NCBI GenBank assembly: GCA_013399875.1
Contig: VXAZ01009467.1
Location: 186,001-250,000, forward strand
DNA from: Gymnorhina tibicen
Lineage: Eukaryota > Chordata > Aves > Passeriformes > Artamidae
Reading direction: 5' to 3'
Length of the DNA: 64,000 bases
Position 1 is the first letter of the stretch; each line of letters starts with the position of its first letter. The notes under the pieces are model-generated. The model ran no database searches. It was not told the DNA's origin and worked only from the letters and a program-made list of their open reading frames with translations. Position numbers and translations under genes: made by a program. This document shows positions 1 to 14,316 of the stretch, piece after piece.

Positions 1-3000
1 TGTATCACTACAATGATTCTTTCTTACTTTCTAAAAATGGAATAAATTAGCAAGTCTTTACTACCCTAGAAAAAGGCATCTAGCTCCTTATTGTCACTCC
101 CATATTTGCTTGGCTCAGTTTTACATTCATCACGGGTGATATCATCCATGTAGTTTTATTTGCACTAGAGCGGCAATTTAGGATCATTGTGCAATCCCAG
201 CAATATGTACCACACTGCACAGCTCTGGTCTCCCCACTGTGCTGTGAGTAGGGAATCTAACACCAACATAAGTGATGCAATAGTTCCTCTTTACCTAACT
301 GACTGCTTTCAGCTCCGAGACCTTATTTTGGGAAGGTTGAGGGAAGGGAAACTGTGGGGAAGAGAAGAACAAGAAGCAAGAAGAGGGACCACAATGAGAT
401 TCACTCCCTCAGAAGAAAATGTCTTTTGGTTTTTATTCAGATGCATGCAACAGCAAAGTTAATTAGATAAAATTGGTCTTCAAAAGATACATTTCAGTCA
501 GCCCATTTTTTTTCCACTGAAGGGCAGATATGGAACGATCTACTTCAAAGATGATATTGGGGTCCCACTGTGGCAGATAGACAGACTATAGCAGGCACTT
601 CCACAGCACTGGCCCATCTCTTCCTTCCCAAATCAAGAGTCATGAATGCCTGTCTTCTCTTTGGCCCCCAAACTGCTCTAGACTAAGCAGCCCAGACAAC
701 TCCTGGTCTTCAACTGCCTCATTATCTTGGACTGGTTTTGTTCAAAAGGTACTTCTTCTAAAGAAGATGGACCCCCCTTCAAACAGTATTACCTATACAG
801 TAACAAGCACTCTCTCATATGTGTGCATTGCATGTGCCGCCTACTTTTCTGAGAGTCACTACATGTCTTACCAAGAATGGCATTTGTGGGAGGGTTCTTA
901 CTTTCTTTTTACATATATTAGAAGATCTGTCTATTTCACAGGTAGCTTTAGCTGAGACATCATTTTTTTCCTTTTATCTGCATAATAAAACCACTGTGTT
1001 TCATACTATCAGGAGAGAGTAAAAGGACAGAGTAAAACCAGTTCTAGGCACAGTGCAAACCAAATCAGGACATCGTGAGTTTGCTGGCACTTGTTATCCT
1101 GCTTTTCTTGTCCATTGTAAGCATCATAGCGTTATTCCTGAAAAATGTTCTTAAAGTCTTTTTCTGAGTTTGTTTACCCCTGGGGCTAGCATTTTGTACT
1201 GGAATTTTAGCTCTGCCAGTAGAAGAGTCAGTTAGACAGAGTGTTAACCAGTGCTTGGGCCTGCAAGCTTTATTCCCAGATGCCTCTTTACACTGTAGCA
1301 ATTCCTATGTTATTGTTAAATAATTGGAGGTGGGGAAGATGTGAGAAGGAAGTTACGTGTATTGGCTTCTACAGATGAGAACATAAAATATACTTTAAAT
1401 TCTCTCAAATTGATAATTTCTTAATTATCTTTATAGATTTTCTGTCTGACTTGCTATTGCTAGCACTGCATCTCATTAGGGGTTGTTTAGCCTCAGATGG
1501 TTTCACAATTGTTGTTTCATGATGCTTTTGAAAATTACTATAATTTGTTTGTTACTTGTGTTAAAAAAGGCTTGAATTATGAGCTTTTTCAACAAATGTT
1601 TACTGAGTATTACAGAAACTATAATGAAATTTCACTCTGTAACACTTGGTGGTTATATTTTTTATTATCATGATGGTTTTTTTTAATCATCTGAAGCATA
1701 ACCAAACAGTTAAACCCTAAGTAGAGCTCTTAAGAGTTAAGTTATGGTTAGCCTAGAGTTCTGGAAGTAGGACTTCATTAATTTGAGCAGTATGTTATTA
1801 CAGCTTATACATAACAAATCATAGCCATTAGTAGCTGAAAATTATTACTTGAAGGCTAAGAAGAAACAAGATGACAATCTTACTTGACCTTCCAGGACTG
1901 TGTGTCAGTTCTCTGTGCCACAAACAAGTTACACTGGATATACTCAGAAGAGAGGTCAAAGCCAAAAAAAATAGGGTTTTTTGTCCTGTGACACAAAACA
2001 TGTTTTGACAATATTGAGTCTGGAGACTGGAAAACAAAAAACATGAAAATACCCTCTCCTGGCACCACTTTTCTAAAGTGGAGACTCAAATGATGACCAG
2101 AGGGTCTCCACTGCCCTCTTTACAGCTGGCAGCGCTTGTTAGTGCACAAGGTAACAACAGGGAGCATTTTAGATGGCCTCACCTTCCTCCTTGAGCACAA
2201 GATGGAAATGAACAGCCCTACTGTGAGGTACTCAAAGGGCTGTGACCCCAGACCTGTCAGCAGGGAGAACAGAGCTATTTGTCACGTTAGAATATCACTT
2301 TTCCCTCTCAGAGTACTGCACTCAGTTGATGCATTAAAAAAAAATCCTTAACATGCTAGAAGGATTTAGCAAAGGTACTGCTCTTCTCCATTTTCAATCT
2401 GTTTTGCTTGTGGACTTGACAACAAGCACCTTTGACCGGCCTTTTTCGCTGTGTGATGGAAGGTGCGTGCTCTCCGCAGGCTCTACAACAGGATGCTTTC
2501 CAGAAGCAGCAGCAAATCTGCAAGCAAAAGGCCCTCAGGAAGATGAGTAATGCAGAGAGAAAAGGGAGAGATTTCTGTGGCATGAGGCCCAAACTGCAAT
2601 TCTTTATGAAGCTCAGTCAGGTTTGGATGTTACTGAGCCTGAATGGAGAATGCCTCTGTGCATGAAAAAGGTGCCTGCCCATCACTCATCGCGGGAGGCA
2701 ACTCAGTCATTGGACTGTCCACTGTCTCTGCTGTAGAATTTGGTGTCAAACTACATCAGCCTGAAAATGGTATTTCTCCAGGCTAGCACTGACATTCATA
2801 GTTCAGAAGAAAGACTACAGGCCTGGCTCATCCTCATTTCATGCCACAGCAGTCCCACAGAAGTTGATGGAGCTGCACCAGCACATACCTGGGTCTGGCT
2901 CAGCAGTTGGGAAGTGCTGGGGTCTTTCCCACACAGCTTCTTGGGAAGAAAAGCTCCTGCAGGGAGCTCACCATGTGAGCAACAACAGTGCTTCTGGAAG

Positions 3001-3254
3001 TCTGTGCACAGGATTTTTGAAAGGGAAAGATTCAGCTCTGTGGGAAGTATAAGCCCAGTATGAGCACTTCACGTGGATATCCTGTACAGAAAAAAATATG
3101 ACTGGCAGGGCACTGATTTACTTTAGATCCTAACATTGCTTCAATGCAATTGCCACTGCATTTTGGTGATGTAGTCTCTCCAAATGGCATGTTCTGGAAA
3201 TTTTCAGTGCTGCTTTTTATGTTAACAGTTTGAATTATTAAGCTAAGTACTTTG
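1..3254. other. Unique non-coding DNA, no gene recognised
   Basis: Both strands carry only short overlapping open frames (under about 110 codons) with no recognisable domain and no convincing exon structure. The stretch at about 1310-1700 is distinctly AT-rich with few repeats. I see no transposon signature here. An ancient, very decayed repeat could be missed by eye. Confidence 0.6.
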
Positions 3255-3355
3255 AAATCAGCCCTGCTGTGAGCCTCTGTGAGGATTGACCAGATGACCT
3301 CCAGAGGTCCTTTCCAACATAGAGTTTTCCCTGAATTTAAGATTCAGAGATTATT
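3255..3355 (+). repeat. CR1 LINE 3'-end fragment (short, decayed)
   Basis: The core at 3284-3320 reads as the usual CR1 3' untranslated end: a 'gattgaccagatgacctcc' block followed by 'agaggtcctttccaaca'. This matches the avian CR1 theme GGTTGGACTAGATGACCTCCAGAGGTCCCTTCCAAC. A degenerate 'gattcagagatta' at about 3342 may be the remains of the terminal GATTCTATGATT repeats. Only about 100 bp survive, as expected for heavily 5'-truncated LINE copies. The limits are approximate. Confidence 0.65.
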
Positions 3356-6300
3356 TACTTCTGGTGATGCTTACTCTGCCAAGACCTGTTTCAAACCAGA
3401 CTCTAGCCATGTGCTCCCTTTTGTAACCCTTTTTTACTAATAGTACTAATTAGAGTGCATTACTGCAAGATCATTTCCAACTTATCTATACCAAATCTGC
3501 TTTTAACACTTACATTTTTTGTGCATGGGAGTTCATTGTAATTTCCCCTTACTTAGACATTCCTTACACCTGAAAAGCAACATTTTCCAGACTGCCACCA
3601 TCCGTTTCCCAAGAGCTTCCATATGGCTTTGAACATCTCACCCATTTCTGTTATACCACAGTAAATGAAGAGAGCCTGATGGCAGCCAGACAAGAAAGAA
3701 AATCTCATTTTGTTTTGTTTTTTAATTAAAAATAAATACACTTACACACTGATCAGATATGTGGTGATGTCTCCCTGTGCTCCATTCTGTGTGTATGTCT
3801 ATACACCACGTTCATGAAGAGTCTGTGTAAGCTGTTTTCCCAGGAAAAGTCTGTCTAAGCCCCAAACCGACACACCCTGTTCCTCCCTGGATACACCACT
3901 CAAACGCAGACAAATTACAAATGTGAACATGCTACATCACTCATGTTTCTCTTGGCACTTCCCAAGATCTTTTACATGGTGTGCCAAAAGTGCTTCGGTC
4001 AGCCAGGATCCAGCTCCTCACCGCAGCGGCAAATGCCAGAGTGATAGAGCAGGCACAGATTTATTGAGGGAGGACTGCAGGAGCAGGGAGATAGGACGGG
4101 CTGCCTGGCTCACACCTCTCCAGTTATTCTGCTGTCCTCTCACCTCTACCACCCATATTCTTTTTAGCACTGCAGACACCCTGGTGGTTTCTAAAAGAGC
4201 TGCCTCTGCCTGGTGGCACTGCTGGAGCAAACCAGTTCATTTGAGCTGGTAAGCCTGTCAGTCATTATATAAAAGATGTTCCAGTTTTGCAGTATATAAA
4301 TTAAGCTTGACACTACTGCAGCAGGACCTTTACTTTTCCTGCACATCCAGTTACACTTGATGGGAGTTAATAACTGCAGGCAGCAAGAGAAAGACACTGC
4401 TTTCAGGAAAAATAGCGAGGAATAGATTTCAGGGGACATGAAGATGTTCCTTGCAGTGAAGAATTTTAAAATTAGCTGACAGTCAAATACCCCAAAACAC
4501 TTACTTGTGTATCCCTTTGATCTTTGGTGCTCAGCCCTGTGGCTTGGTGGTGGTGGCATCTTTCCTTCTGCTTGCTTTGTGCAAGAGTTACATTTCAAGG
4601 CATCAGAGTGCAGAAGGCTGTTAGTAGAAGGTATCATTTGTGTGGCCCTTATCCTGATTAGCTGTGTTTCCACATGTCCTTTAATTCACCCAACTAATCC
4701 TACTGAGATCATGACCTTTATCTTTTACCTCCTTTATCACTCTCAGCTAATGAACTAGTTCCCATAACCTAGGTCAACCATGACAAATAATCAGCCAGGA
4801 CTGAACTCTACAGCTTTTGTCTGCAAACCAAAATACCTTTGCTCTGCCAAATTCAAAGCACAGCTACAAGCTAGAAATCAGATTATAATGCATTTGTAGC
4901 AAATATTTTATGCAAATTCTGGCACTGTTTTTTTTTTAAATTAAATATTCTATCAGATATTTGTCTGTTATTCCAGACTTTGACTAACTTGACTGTAAAA
5001 TAATATTCAATAGACATTTGCCACAAATCATTGCATTATGTTTGAACACACTCTGATATAAAAGTAAGCTGGAAGAAAGCAGCCATGTCACGACTGGAGA
5101 TATCACTTGTGTTTGGACTGTGCAACCAAATCTACACCATGGGAAAAAGATACACCATCATATCAGGAGACTCCCCCCTATTCTGCTTTGATGCACACAC
5201 AGCTTAGGTGGTATCAGCAAACAAACAGGCCAGTATTAAGCACGAAAAATGAGGACTTATGTGCTTAAGCCCTGAGCATATTTCCTGTGCGGAAAGAAAG
5301 CTAAGAAGGCAGAAAACTCAGCAATCTGCAAAATTGGGCATTATTTGGTTCACCTGGAAGAGTGGAGCCCAGACCTCTCCTTGGAGGCAGTCAACAGCCA
5401 CCACAACAGCAATGTGAGATGCCAAGTTATGCAACCAGACAACAGGCATCCCCCTACTGCACACGGGATACAGAGTCACCGGAGCTGCCATGCACCTGAG
5501 CAGTGACTTCCTGGGCTCACCACCAGCAGGCTTTGGAAAGCAGCCACAGATGCAGGCTGTCTTCTCTCACAGGAAATAATCTAGCCTGGAGAGTGGTCCC
5601 TTAGTGGGGAGCAGACCTCAGCCAGGCTCACTGTGTGTATCTGCCCCATTGGCTACATATATGCTAGACTGTCCCGCATAACACCAGAAGTTTGTTTTAC
5701 TGGTCTAAACAAATAAAAAGGGCAAAATCAAAAACCAAACCAACCAAAAACTCAAAAGCATCCTACTTCTCCATATTTGCACAACAAACTCAGTGACTCA
5801 TAGTGTCACTAAACGAGATGGTGTCGATAGGACCAAAGCACACAAAGACCAATGACCCACGTCAGCAGCAACTATTCTGCCTGGCATGGTCCCTAAAAGA
5901 ATCATCCCCCCTCTCTGTGCAGCCTGGCTACAAACAAGGTCCATTGTGTCTTTCCAGTGATCCATTCTGTTTGCTGAAAGCTGAAACAGGGCCAGTGGCT
6001 CTTCTGTTGGCATCCCAGTCCACTTTTCGGCTGCATGCCTTGTTCTCTCCTTCTACCCCCAGCCAACCAGCTCGCTTAAACAGCCGACAACATTCGTTTG
6101 GATTTATCATGCAGTTATGGCCTGAGTCCAGACCCAAGCTGGCAGATCAGTAGAGGACCAGCATCGTCCTATTCAGCTACACACAACCTACTTGTCATCC
6201 TTTTGGGAACCAGTGACTCAGACGTAACTTTATTGCGGCCTGGCAGCTGGTGGGACCGGGTGAGACGTACAGAGACAATAACTCTGGCACCCATCAGGCC

Positions 6301-7560
6301 CCGGAGTGCAGAGCAGAAAGCCTGACTGCAACCCTCATTCAAGCCCTGGCATAATTAAAACAACATTACCATTCTTGGTGGCAGATTTTCACCTTCTGTA
6401 AACCCAGACTTTTTGTGAGTGTTTTGTTTTACCAATTTACTATGTCTGAAAGTCAATGGATTATAAACCAGAAGAGCAAGCTCTCTTTTTTTTCTTTTGT
6501 GCTACTGCTATTAGCAAAATCACTACAGCCTGTATTTGGGGCTGTACATATGGTGGATGCTTGACTGCACCCTCGGCAGATACCCGGGTGACAGCAAATG
6601 AAAGTAAGGGTTTACTCTCCTGCAAAGCTGCAGACATGATCTTTTTTCACGTGCTATTTCTAAAGGGGGCGAGAGAAATCTTATATTTATCATAGGCAAT
6701 CTCTCCCTCTTAGGTTGTGGTTTCAGAGGAGAGCTGGGCAGCCCCATAGGCTCCCTGTGCTGCCACATTCTTTCCTCCTTGCCCATTGCCAGCTCACACC
6801 TGCTGCAGTGCCCTTCCAGTCCTGCTGATAGAGCTGGTTCTGCAGGCTTGCTGAGCCCAGACCAAGGAACTCATCTGGGTGGATGAGGGGGAGAAAACAA
6901 AATATTAAGTCACCCTAGACAGAAATCAATTGCAGCCTGTTTGCCTCCATGCAGTGTATTTTTCAGGGTACCTGCTCCTTCCCAAAGGGCCACAGCCCTG
7001 CCATAAGCACTACAATATCCCTGTAATGCCCAGCAGAGAGCATGTCCTCCAGGTAGCTTTGATATGCTCTAGCTAGAAATCCAACTCCTTTCTATCTTCT
7101 CAGTTACCAAGGATCCAACCAGCACCAAACTACAACATCTGTGTCTTTCCACAAATACAGATTTTAGCCCTGCCTCAACACTGCCAACAGAGGACAGTAA
7201 GGCAAGAGGAAACATTTTCAGGGCAGTTGCAGAGCAGAGACTAAACACATCTCCCTCCTTTTCCCCTCCCAGGATGCAAGACGGTGCTGTTACTACATCC
7301 TCGGAGCTATTTACACGAGTGTGCAGCCCATGCATGCCCCATTCACCTGAGGCAATGCCCATTTCTGGTCTAGGCACCTCCAGCAGCTGATCTCCCTCCT
7401 CCTCACATCGCGGCTCAGTGCCCCATCCCCTCCCCCAGCTTCAATTTTTGTCTGCTCTTCTAGAGGAATAACTCCTGCGGTTGCCTCAGCAGCTGCTCTT
7501 CCCTTTCCCAAGCAGCAGCAAGAGCTAAATTGACCTAATTCCTGCTTGTTTCCCTGCCAC
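3356..7560. other. Unique non-coding DNA, no gene recognised
   Basis: No repeat family or coding exon is recognisable. The longest open frame is a 160-codon minus-strand frame at 4191-4673, which looks like chance: it has no domain and competing frames on the other strand. The stretch includes small A-rich and T-rich runs (for example 4928-4940 and 5705-5760) but no organised repeat. Confidence 0.55.
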
Positions 7561-7567
7561 CCACAGA

Positions 7568-7850
7568 ATCTGAAATAGCAGCAGTGAAAACTGCCAAGGC
7601 GCTCGTCAGCGGCCGCTCTGCCGCAGCGCGGGACCCGCTCACGTTCACTCCATTTTCTGCAGGTCCCTCAAGGCTTAGAAACTTCTCAGACTGCAAGTTT
7701 CGAAACCTGCAAAAGTGGCGGACAATTACTGCAGACAGCTCCTTAGGCAGCCTCAAGGACAAGTGGATTTTTTGTACCCTACGGCACATCCTCGGCAGTG
7801 CTCTTTATACTGCAAACATCAGACATATCTGTTTGTAAAAATCCATGGAT
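7568..7850. promoter_or_regulatory. Isolated CpG cluster with NotI site; possible exon or regulatory patch
   Basis: Between about 7594 and 7645 there are about nine CpG dinucleotides in 55 bp, including a GCGGCCGC octamer at 7609-7616. The surrounding kilobases are CpG-poor. A pyrimidine tract ending in CCACCCACAG at about 7545-7566 resembles a splice acceptor, and a GTGAGT at about 8047 could serve as a donor, so an exon of a non-coding or unrecognised transcript is possible. An 84-codon plus frame at 7584-7838 crosses the patch but matches nothing I know. The role (promoter, exon or methylation-protected enhancer) is inference. Confidence 0.3.
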
Positions 7851-10800
7851 AAGTCTCGCAGCTGCTGTCTCACCTCCTTTTCAGCTGTAGTTTGGATGTG
7901 CAGCCAGGCTTGGACTATCAGGCTGGTTTGTTTTTTTTTTTCTTTTAATGAAAGCTGGGACAGTCATGATCAAAATTTCAGCCAGAACAGGAGTTGAATT
8001 TGTGTATATAATTCTGTAATGAAATAAGCTGTCACCTGCCAGGCAATGTGAGTGACCTGTTACAGCTTCATCAGAAGCAACCCCTCTTTGCTGAAGTCTA
8101 CAGCCTCAGATACATTAAAAAAAACCTATATAAAAAATTATTCTTTCCCTCTGATGGCAACACACTGCCACAATCCAAGCTGCCCAAATGCCCCCAAAAT
8201 TTACCAAGCTACAAAGCAAGCAGGAGTGGGAGCATTTATGTTAATTAGTGTGTGGAAAGGGAGCCAAAGATATGGTAAGATTTGATATGGCATATGGGAT
8301 CCAATAACATGTCATTAGAGGTAGAAAGCAACCCTTCACAGAGTAGCTTTTCAGCTGCTTATAAAGGCTTTCGGTTCAAACTTCTGGCTGAAATTTCCCA
8401 TGCCATAATTGCTACTATTCTGGTAATTAAAGCTTGCTATAGTGCAAAAACAAAAGGGCATTTCCTAACTTCTGCGTGCCTCTGCAATTTAACTCATGTG
8501 GTTTCCACTAGCAGCTGAAGGAGGAAGGCGGCTTAGGTCTCTCAACCTGAACATGAGCAATGTTGTCATTCAAGTTCTCCCATACTTGATGGGCATCAGG
8601 CAGGGATGTAAATTTTACCAGAACATATTTTCTGTCCTTGCATCTGCACTGGGCTTTTATTGCTCTTGAGACTCAAAGCAATCTCAAATTTATGTGGAAC
8701 TCCTGTGTCAGTCAGACAAGAGATATCACAGAAAGTAACAGTGGCCAAGCACTCTCCAAATAATCCTCCTTCCCATACCTTTGGTAAGGGACATGGTTAC
8801 CAGTAGAAAAAGCTCATAAGTTATCATAACATGAAACAGCAGATTTCAATATTTAACTGAAGTTTCTGTAGGTATCTTGGCAACTTCCCTATCCCAGCCC
8901 TCATCAGCACAGTGATCAATGAATGTCATTCACTTAAAGCTTGCCAAAGCTTCCACTAAGAATTTCTGGCACTGCTTAGACTCCTAGGAAACCTCAGAGC
9001 CAAATAGTCTGGGTAATAACTATGAAAATTGTATTATTAGCTTCTAAACAGAAGCAGCATGACACTACAAAGGAAATATGCAGGCTGTCAGAGGCACTGA
9101 GAGAAGGTGTCAGCTACAAATTAATGGCTATTAAAACATATTATTTGTTCCAAAGTGTTAAAAATGAGATTTTTAGCTCCGACAGCAGAAAAGGTGGTGG
9201 TGTCAGGTCCCACACTGGCATGCCATCTCTCCAGCTGCTGTTGCCAGCATTTCAAAGCTGTTGATTGGTACCATTTAGATACTGCCATGGAAGCCTCAGG
9301 AGAAGCAAAGAGAGGCTTCGCTCTTTTCCTTTGGTTTAGTGAAGGTAGAGACATTCCTCTTTTGGCTCTGCTGACAAAGACTCATGATTCAAGAAATGAA
9401 GGCAGAGGAGCAGAGATCACCTCAAGTTAACACGGATGGATGGCTTGGACACAAATCTAGCTGGTGGATCCCTCTTCATTGAGAAACTGAAAGTACAACT
9501 AGTTAACTAAGTTTGGGCTCAACTAAGTACAATGTGGCTTCTACATCCCAAACCCAGGGTACCGCAGGTTTCCAAAGAGCAGTGTGAAAGCAGAGAGGCC
9601 CTCACAAGCATTTTTACTGCTCTTCCCATTTTGCCCATTTAAAATTTACCGCCTCAAAGCAGCAGTCTCTTACATGAAACAGCCTAGGATTAACTGGGAA
9701 GGCTAAAAGCCAAGCCAGTGGCAGGCAGAAATCTCTATGCTGTCTGTAACAGGCAGTGTCTTAGCTACCATGCCCACTCCTTTTTGTGGAGTGGGTATGT
9801 GGAGGGACATGTGTGTTAATCACTGCTATTGTAGATGGAATTAATTCCATACGTGCTGCCACACAAGACACTTGGGGACTAGAGGCTGGTACTGCTAAGT
9901 AGAAATATTACTGAAGTATTTTCACAGCACTTGCAAGGAGAGGGAGCAAGTGTGGCACACACTGGTAGTGTACAGCCCACAGGTGAAGAAAGGACCATTG
10001 ATTTTAATCTGTTTGAAAATGTTTTTGTTGAACCTACTGCAAACATGTTGACAGAGACTTGTAAGTCCAAGTTAAATAACTTGCCACAGCCACAAGAGCA
10101 GGTCAGCAGAGTCAATGTTTGGCACGGCATGCAATACCTGTATTTCATGCCAGCACTTCTTGAAAAATCTTTCTTCAGATCCCTGAGCCTTGGAAGGCAG
10201 GGGCAGGAATGCTCAAGGCTATGGGATGTGTAGAGCTTCAAAAAAGTTAGGCTGGTTTCAGAGCATCCTACCACCTGGGTCTCATCTCAGCCACAGCTCA
10301 GGTGCTGCAAGACCAGGCTGCCAAGGACACAGACCTGAGACTTCCCTGCTCCTGGCTCCCATGTGACTGCTGGCTAGGTGGGGATATGGCAGAGAAAAAG
10401 GCAGGTTTCAGATTCTGCACTGCAGAGCAAGTTTTCTTGAGAAGCTGGCTGGTGCCTGTGAAAATTGCATTGTCACTAACTCAGTGTCACAGACTCGTCC
10501 AATTTCAAGTTGGCATTGTCTGATGGAAAAAGTTTTGTATCAGAATATGCCCAACCAACACATCTGAATATAAAATGATGAAGGACTTTCCCTTAGCCCA
10601 CTGTGTCTTGGGACAGGCTATCTAAAAATCTAGGGTACTTCACATACTGCTCAGTAATCTTTTGAGTCTAAAATCCAATGAGGACTGCAAAACGCCAGCC
10701 TTTTAAAGCCATTTCTGTCTAGAGATCTAGCACCAACCTAAGGCACACCTCCTTTACCTGGTCAAAAGGACTAAAATAGCACAGAATTAGTGCATCCATA

Positions 10801-13800
10801 ATTACATTGACACTATCAGCTTTTGAAAACAAAAAAAGAATTCTAAAAAAGTACCCGATGAACTCAATATGCTATCCAATGCCAAAGAGCAGCAATCCTA
10901 GCCTAGTTACTTACTCATTTCTCTTCAGTGAATTACATCTTTCTACAAAGTTGCACAAACTTCTGACATCAATCTCAGACTCTCACTAAATATCACTCCA
11001 TGCAGAACTTGGGTGCTCACAATAACTGAGCTGATGAAAGGATGTAAAAGTCTGAAGCGTAAAACAAGGGGACCCAGGGATGAAAATGGGAACAAATACA
11101 GGCAGCCTGCACTGGTAAACACTCCAGCAAGAAGTCACACTGTGGAAGTTAGAAAGGGAACTTAAATTAGAGGAAGTACTGTTATTCTTAAGGTTTGTAA
11201 TCAAAATCCTGTGGTTCCAATTAGGAAAGAAAAGATGCCTCGCCAACATGCTATTACCAGCTTTTTGGCAGGAAAAGCCATTTACAACAACCAGGCTGCC
11301 TCTCCTGCACTCAAGTATTTGTTTTTACATTCAAGCCTTCCCAGACTCAACAGCTCTTGGAACAGCCCCACTTGTATAGGGCAAAGTCCATATCAGATGG
11401 ATCATCAAGCAGAACAAAGTGTTATTACTTTCTCAAAGCTGCTATTCAGTCACACCCCTTACATTATTTCTGTGAAAATGAGGGAGTGATTTCAATTATG
11501 GAAGTATGGAAATTTCAATTATTTGAGTATGGATAAAAAGAGACTGAAAATAGGAGATGAGCTGCTGGCTTTTTTTTTAACCTTCAAGGCTGAAGTTCAT
11601 AGTAAAGCTCCCCAGAATAACACAAAGCACCTTCCTTTCGACTGTGTTTTTCCACCTGTCAATCTTTGGAACGTGTCTGGGAGCACCCCAGTGCTGTGCA
11701 AGTTGCTGAGTGTTGGAGGCATTTGGTTATAGTGGAGCAGAAACAAGAAAAGGAAAGGATATTTACCAAGACTAGCATTGCCTGGGGAGAACTGGGGCTC
11801 CTAACATCAGACTCCTGCTCTGCATCAGCCACAGGAAGACCTCTTCTCTCTGTCTCTCTTTCCTTCTTTCTGTGTCTTGATCTTCAGTGACTTGAGTCTC
11901 TTGGGAAAGCTTCCTTTCAAGTTTCACTCTTCCACACAGTTTCAGCCCAGTGCAGAACTGCATGTGTTCAGCAGAAAATGTCCTCTACTTTTTTTCCCAT
12001 GTTATTTAAAGCTCCACTTCATTATATTTACTGGTATTCTGATTTTAATAAATAATAATTGCATGCTTCTTGGAGGCTCTAGGCATCTTAACATGTAATT
12101 AATCATAGTACCAAACCCCATGAGCCTTCAAATCATCATTAGAAAGAAAATCTTTCAGCCAAACACCTTGGTAAAAAAATGAGATCCTTTCCCTTAATTG
12201 GTCTGGGAAGCACAGGCACAGCTCTCTTAAATGGATGTCTTCTACACAGTACCCACAGATCCGGGCTCAGACCAAACCAGGCAAATAAACTCCCCCCAGT
12301 CCCCACACAGGCATGCCCTGCCAGCACCCCTCTCTGTCTGCAGCACAGTGTGTCAGGTTGAAATGACCAGGAGGAGAAGGAGTATCCCCTCTCCTCAAGT
12401 AATGTAAGAAGAAATATGTAAAGTGATACTTCAGGGACAAAACACTACAACATGGACATGGGCAATTGCACAAAGCTGCCATTAAATGACAAGCACTCCT
12501 CTAAAAGGTGGAAGTGTAAGAGTAAGGCTTCAGAGGTGCTTTAGCTCTTTTTCCACCCAACACCTCCTTAAATCTGGAAAGTTAAACTAATTTCCTTTAC
12601 AGTAAATATCAGCCTTGATTACAGCTGGAGAGTCAGCACGTATGCCTAACAACAGCAGAAGTTTACTTCTGGTCTACACAATAATATTAATCATAATCTA
12701 ACCTAAATGAGCACTATGGCCACAGGCAGAGGGTTTTCTCTTGCCTGGACAGAGCTCCAGGTTAGCTCTGTCCCTGTGTTTTGTGGTCACTCAGGACTCA
12801 TAGAGCTTGGAGAATTTGACCGTCCCTGCCAGCCTCAGTAAGCAGTGAACAAGTACAGCTACCTGGGAGCAGCAGCACAAAGTCTCCAATGGCCTTGGAG
12901 CTTGTGGCCAGGCCACCCTCACTGCACCTCCCATATACACCATGGGCCCAGCCACAGCCATTGGCAGGTCCCTCCAACACAGATGTGCTGCAAAGCTCCA
13001 GTTTTCCCAGTTTGTAACTTCCAGCTCACTTCGTTCACCTGTGGTGCTTGCTATTGACACAACCACATTACAGGGCTAACCCCTGAGCAATCCTAACAAG
13101 TAAGAGTAAAGAGCTTAAAAGACAGCTTATTCCCTTCTAATTATTTAAATTCCCCTTCAGTTTTCACGTCTTCTACACAGTGAAGGATGGTCTAATATGT
13201 AACGGATTACTGGCAGGGCAGAATGAGCAAATAGCTAACTTATTTGTTTTAGATGGAGTAATACAATAAAAAGCGTGCAACCTACTGTATTATGCCCATG
13301 AACTTTATCCTTCTGAATAACAGACAGTGTCCAAGAAAAATTTCCTGCTCTGAGAGTCTGCAACCTGGGACTGAAGCCCAAAGACTCCCAAGAAGCTCCA
13401 GCAGATGCTAAACAGCTGCATGTCCTGAGGGAATGGCTAACCTGGCAGTGGTTTCCCATATACTAAATCCTTATTGCTTTAACAAGGTTGCCTGGAAGTG
13501 GCTTGAACAGAAGTAAAGGGAATGCTGCTCTGATCAAGTGACTCATAGAAAGAGGGAGGGAGGTCTTAAGATACTTTCTGGAAAGGATTTCAAAGCTGAG
13601 CATATTGTTCCAGGAAATGTTTACAGACTGGAAAAGAGGAAGTTTTGACTTTCATTGGCTTATTCTGTTGCAACACGGCATGCTTACCAAAAATACACAA
13701 AGAGAGGGAAAAGAAAAGCTCCCTTCTGAAGAAGAGCTAGGCAGGAGGCAAAAGGAGTGCAGCTCTGCCCACTTCTGCCAGCCAACAGAAGAAAATGAAC

Positions 13801-13814
13801 TCCGTCAGGGCTCC
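7851..13814. other. Unique non-coding DNA, no gene recognised
   Basis: No interspersed repeat is evident apart from low-complexity runs: a T-rich run near 7928-7945 and a pyrimidine-rich run near 11845-11876. Open frames of up to 131 codons (minus strand 9879-10274) have no recognisable domain. The sequence at 12030-12120 is AT-rich. Confidence 0.55.
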
Positions 13815-13819
13815 ACAAG
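13815..13819. repeat. 5-bp target-site duplication ACAAG, left copy
   Basis: ACAAG immediately precedes the TGTCCT start of the solo LTR and is repeated exactly at 14344-14348 after its TGCA end. A 5-bp duplication is typical of ERVL-type integrases. Confidence 0.8.
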
Positions 13820-13999
13820 TGTCCTGGGTTACAGTGTATTCTATTACCATGAGCTGTTGAAACCAGGTGTAGCGATGTTCCTTGCCTCCTCCCTCCGGAC
13901 TATCTCCTATTAATGGGCCCATCAGTGCCTTGCCCTATGACTCACCATCCCACTGTGAGATGCTCTGCCCAGGGGGAAGGAGCCAAGCATTCCCACCTG

Positions 14000-14007
14000 G
14001 ATAAAAT
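14000..14007 (+). promoter_or_regulatory. TATA-like box in the solo LTR
   Basis: GATAAAAT lies about 180 bp into the LTR, at the expected U3/R transition. It is the best core-promoter candidate of the element. Whether it is active now cannot be told from sequence. Confidence 0.4.
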
Positions 14008-14316
14008 CTGGGGTCTGGAACAGCAGAGGCAGACTTACCTACTGGGACCCCAGAGGACAAGAGCTACACCGCTGGATTTTCCGAGGAAGACCAGACCCTC
14101 CTACAACACTGCTGGACCTCCAAGGAAAACCAGACCCTTCCACAGAACCATCACTCCAGGAGGACTGCAGTCACCATCTAACTGGACTGTTACCAAACCC
14201 CCGATTATCAGGGGGTCAGGTTTGTGCTCTGACTTTGTCAGTGGGTTGTTCTTTTTTTTGTACTATTGCATTTATTTTTTTTTCCTATCAAATTGTATTT
14301 CTGACTTGGAGTCTCT

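Noticed and set aside
4191..4673. 160-codon minus-strand open frame
   Set aside because: No domain, and overlapping frames on the other strand. Judged chance.
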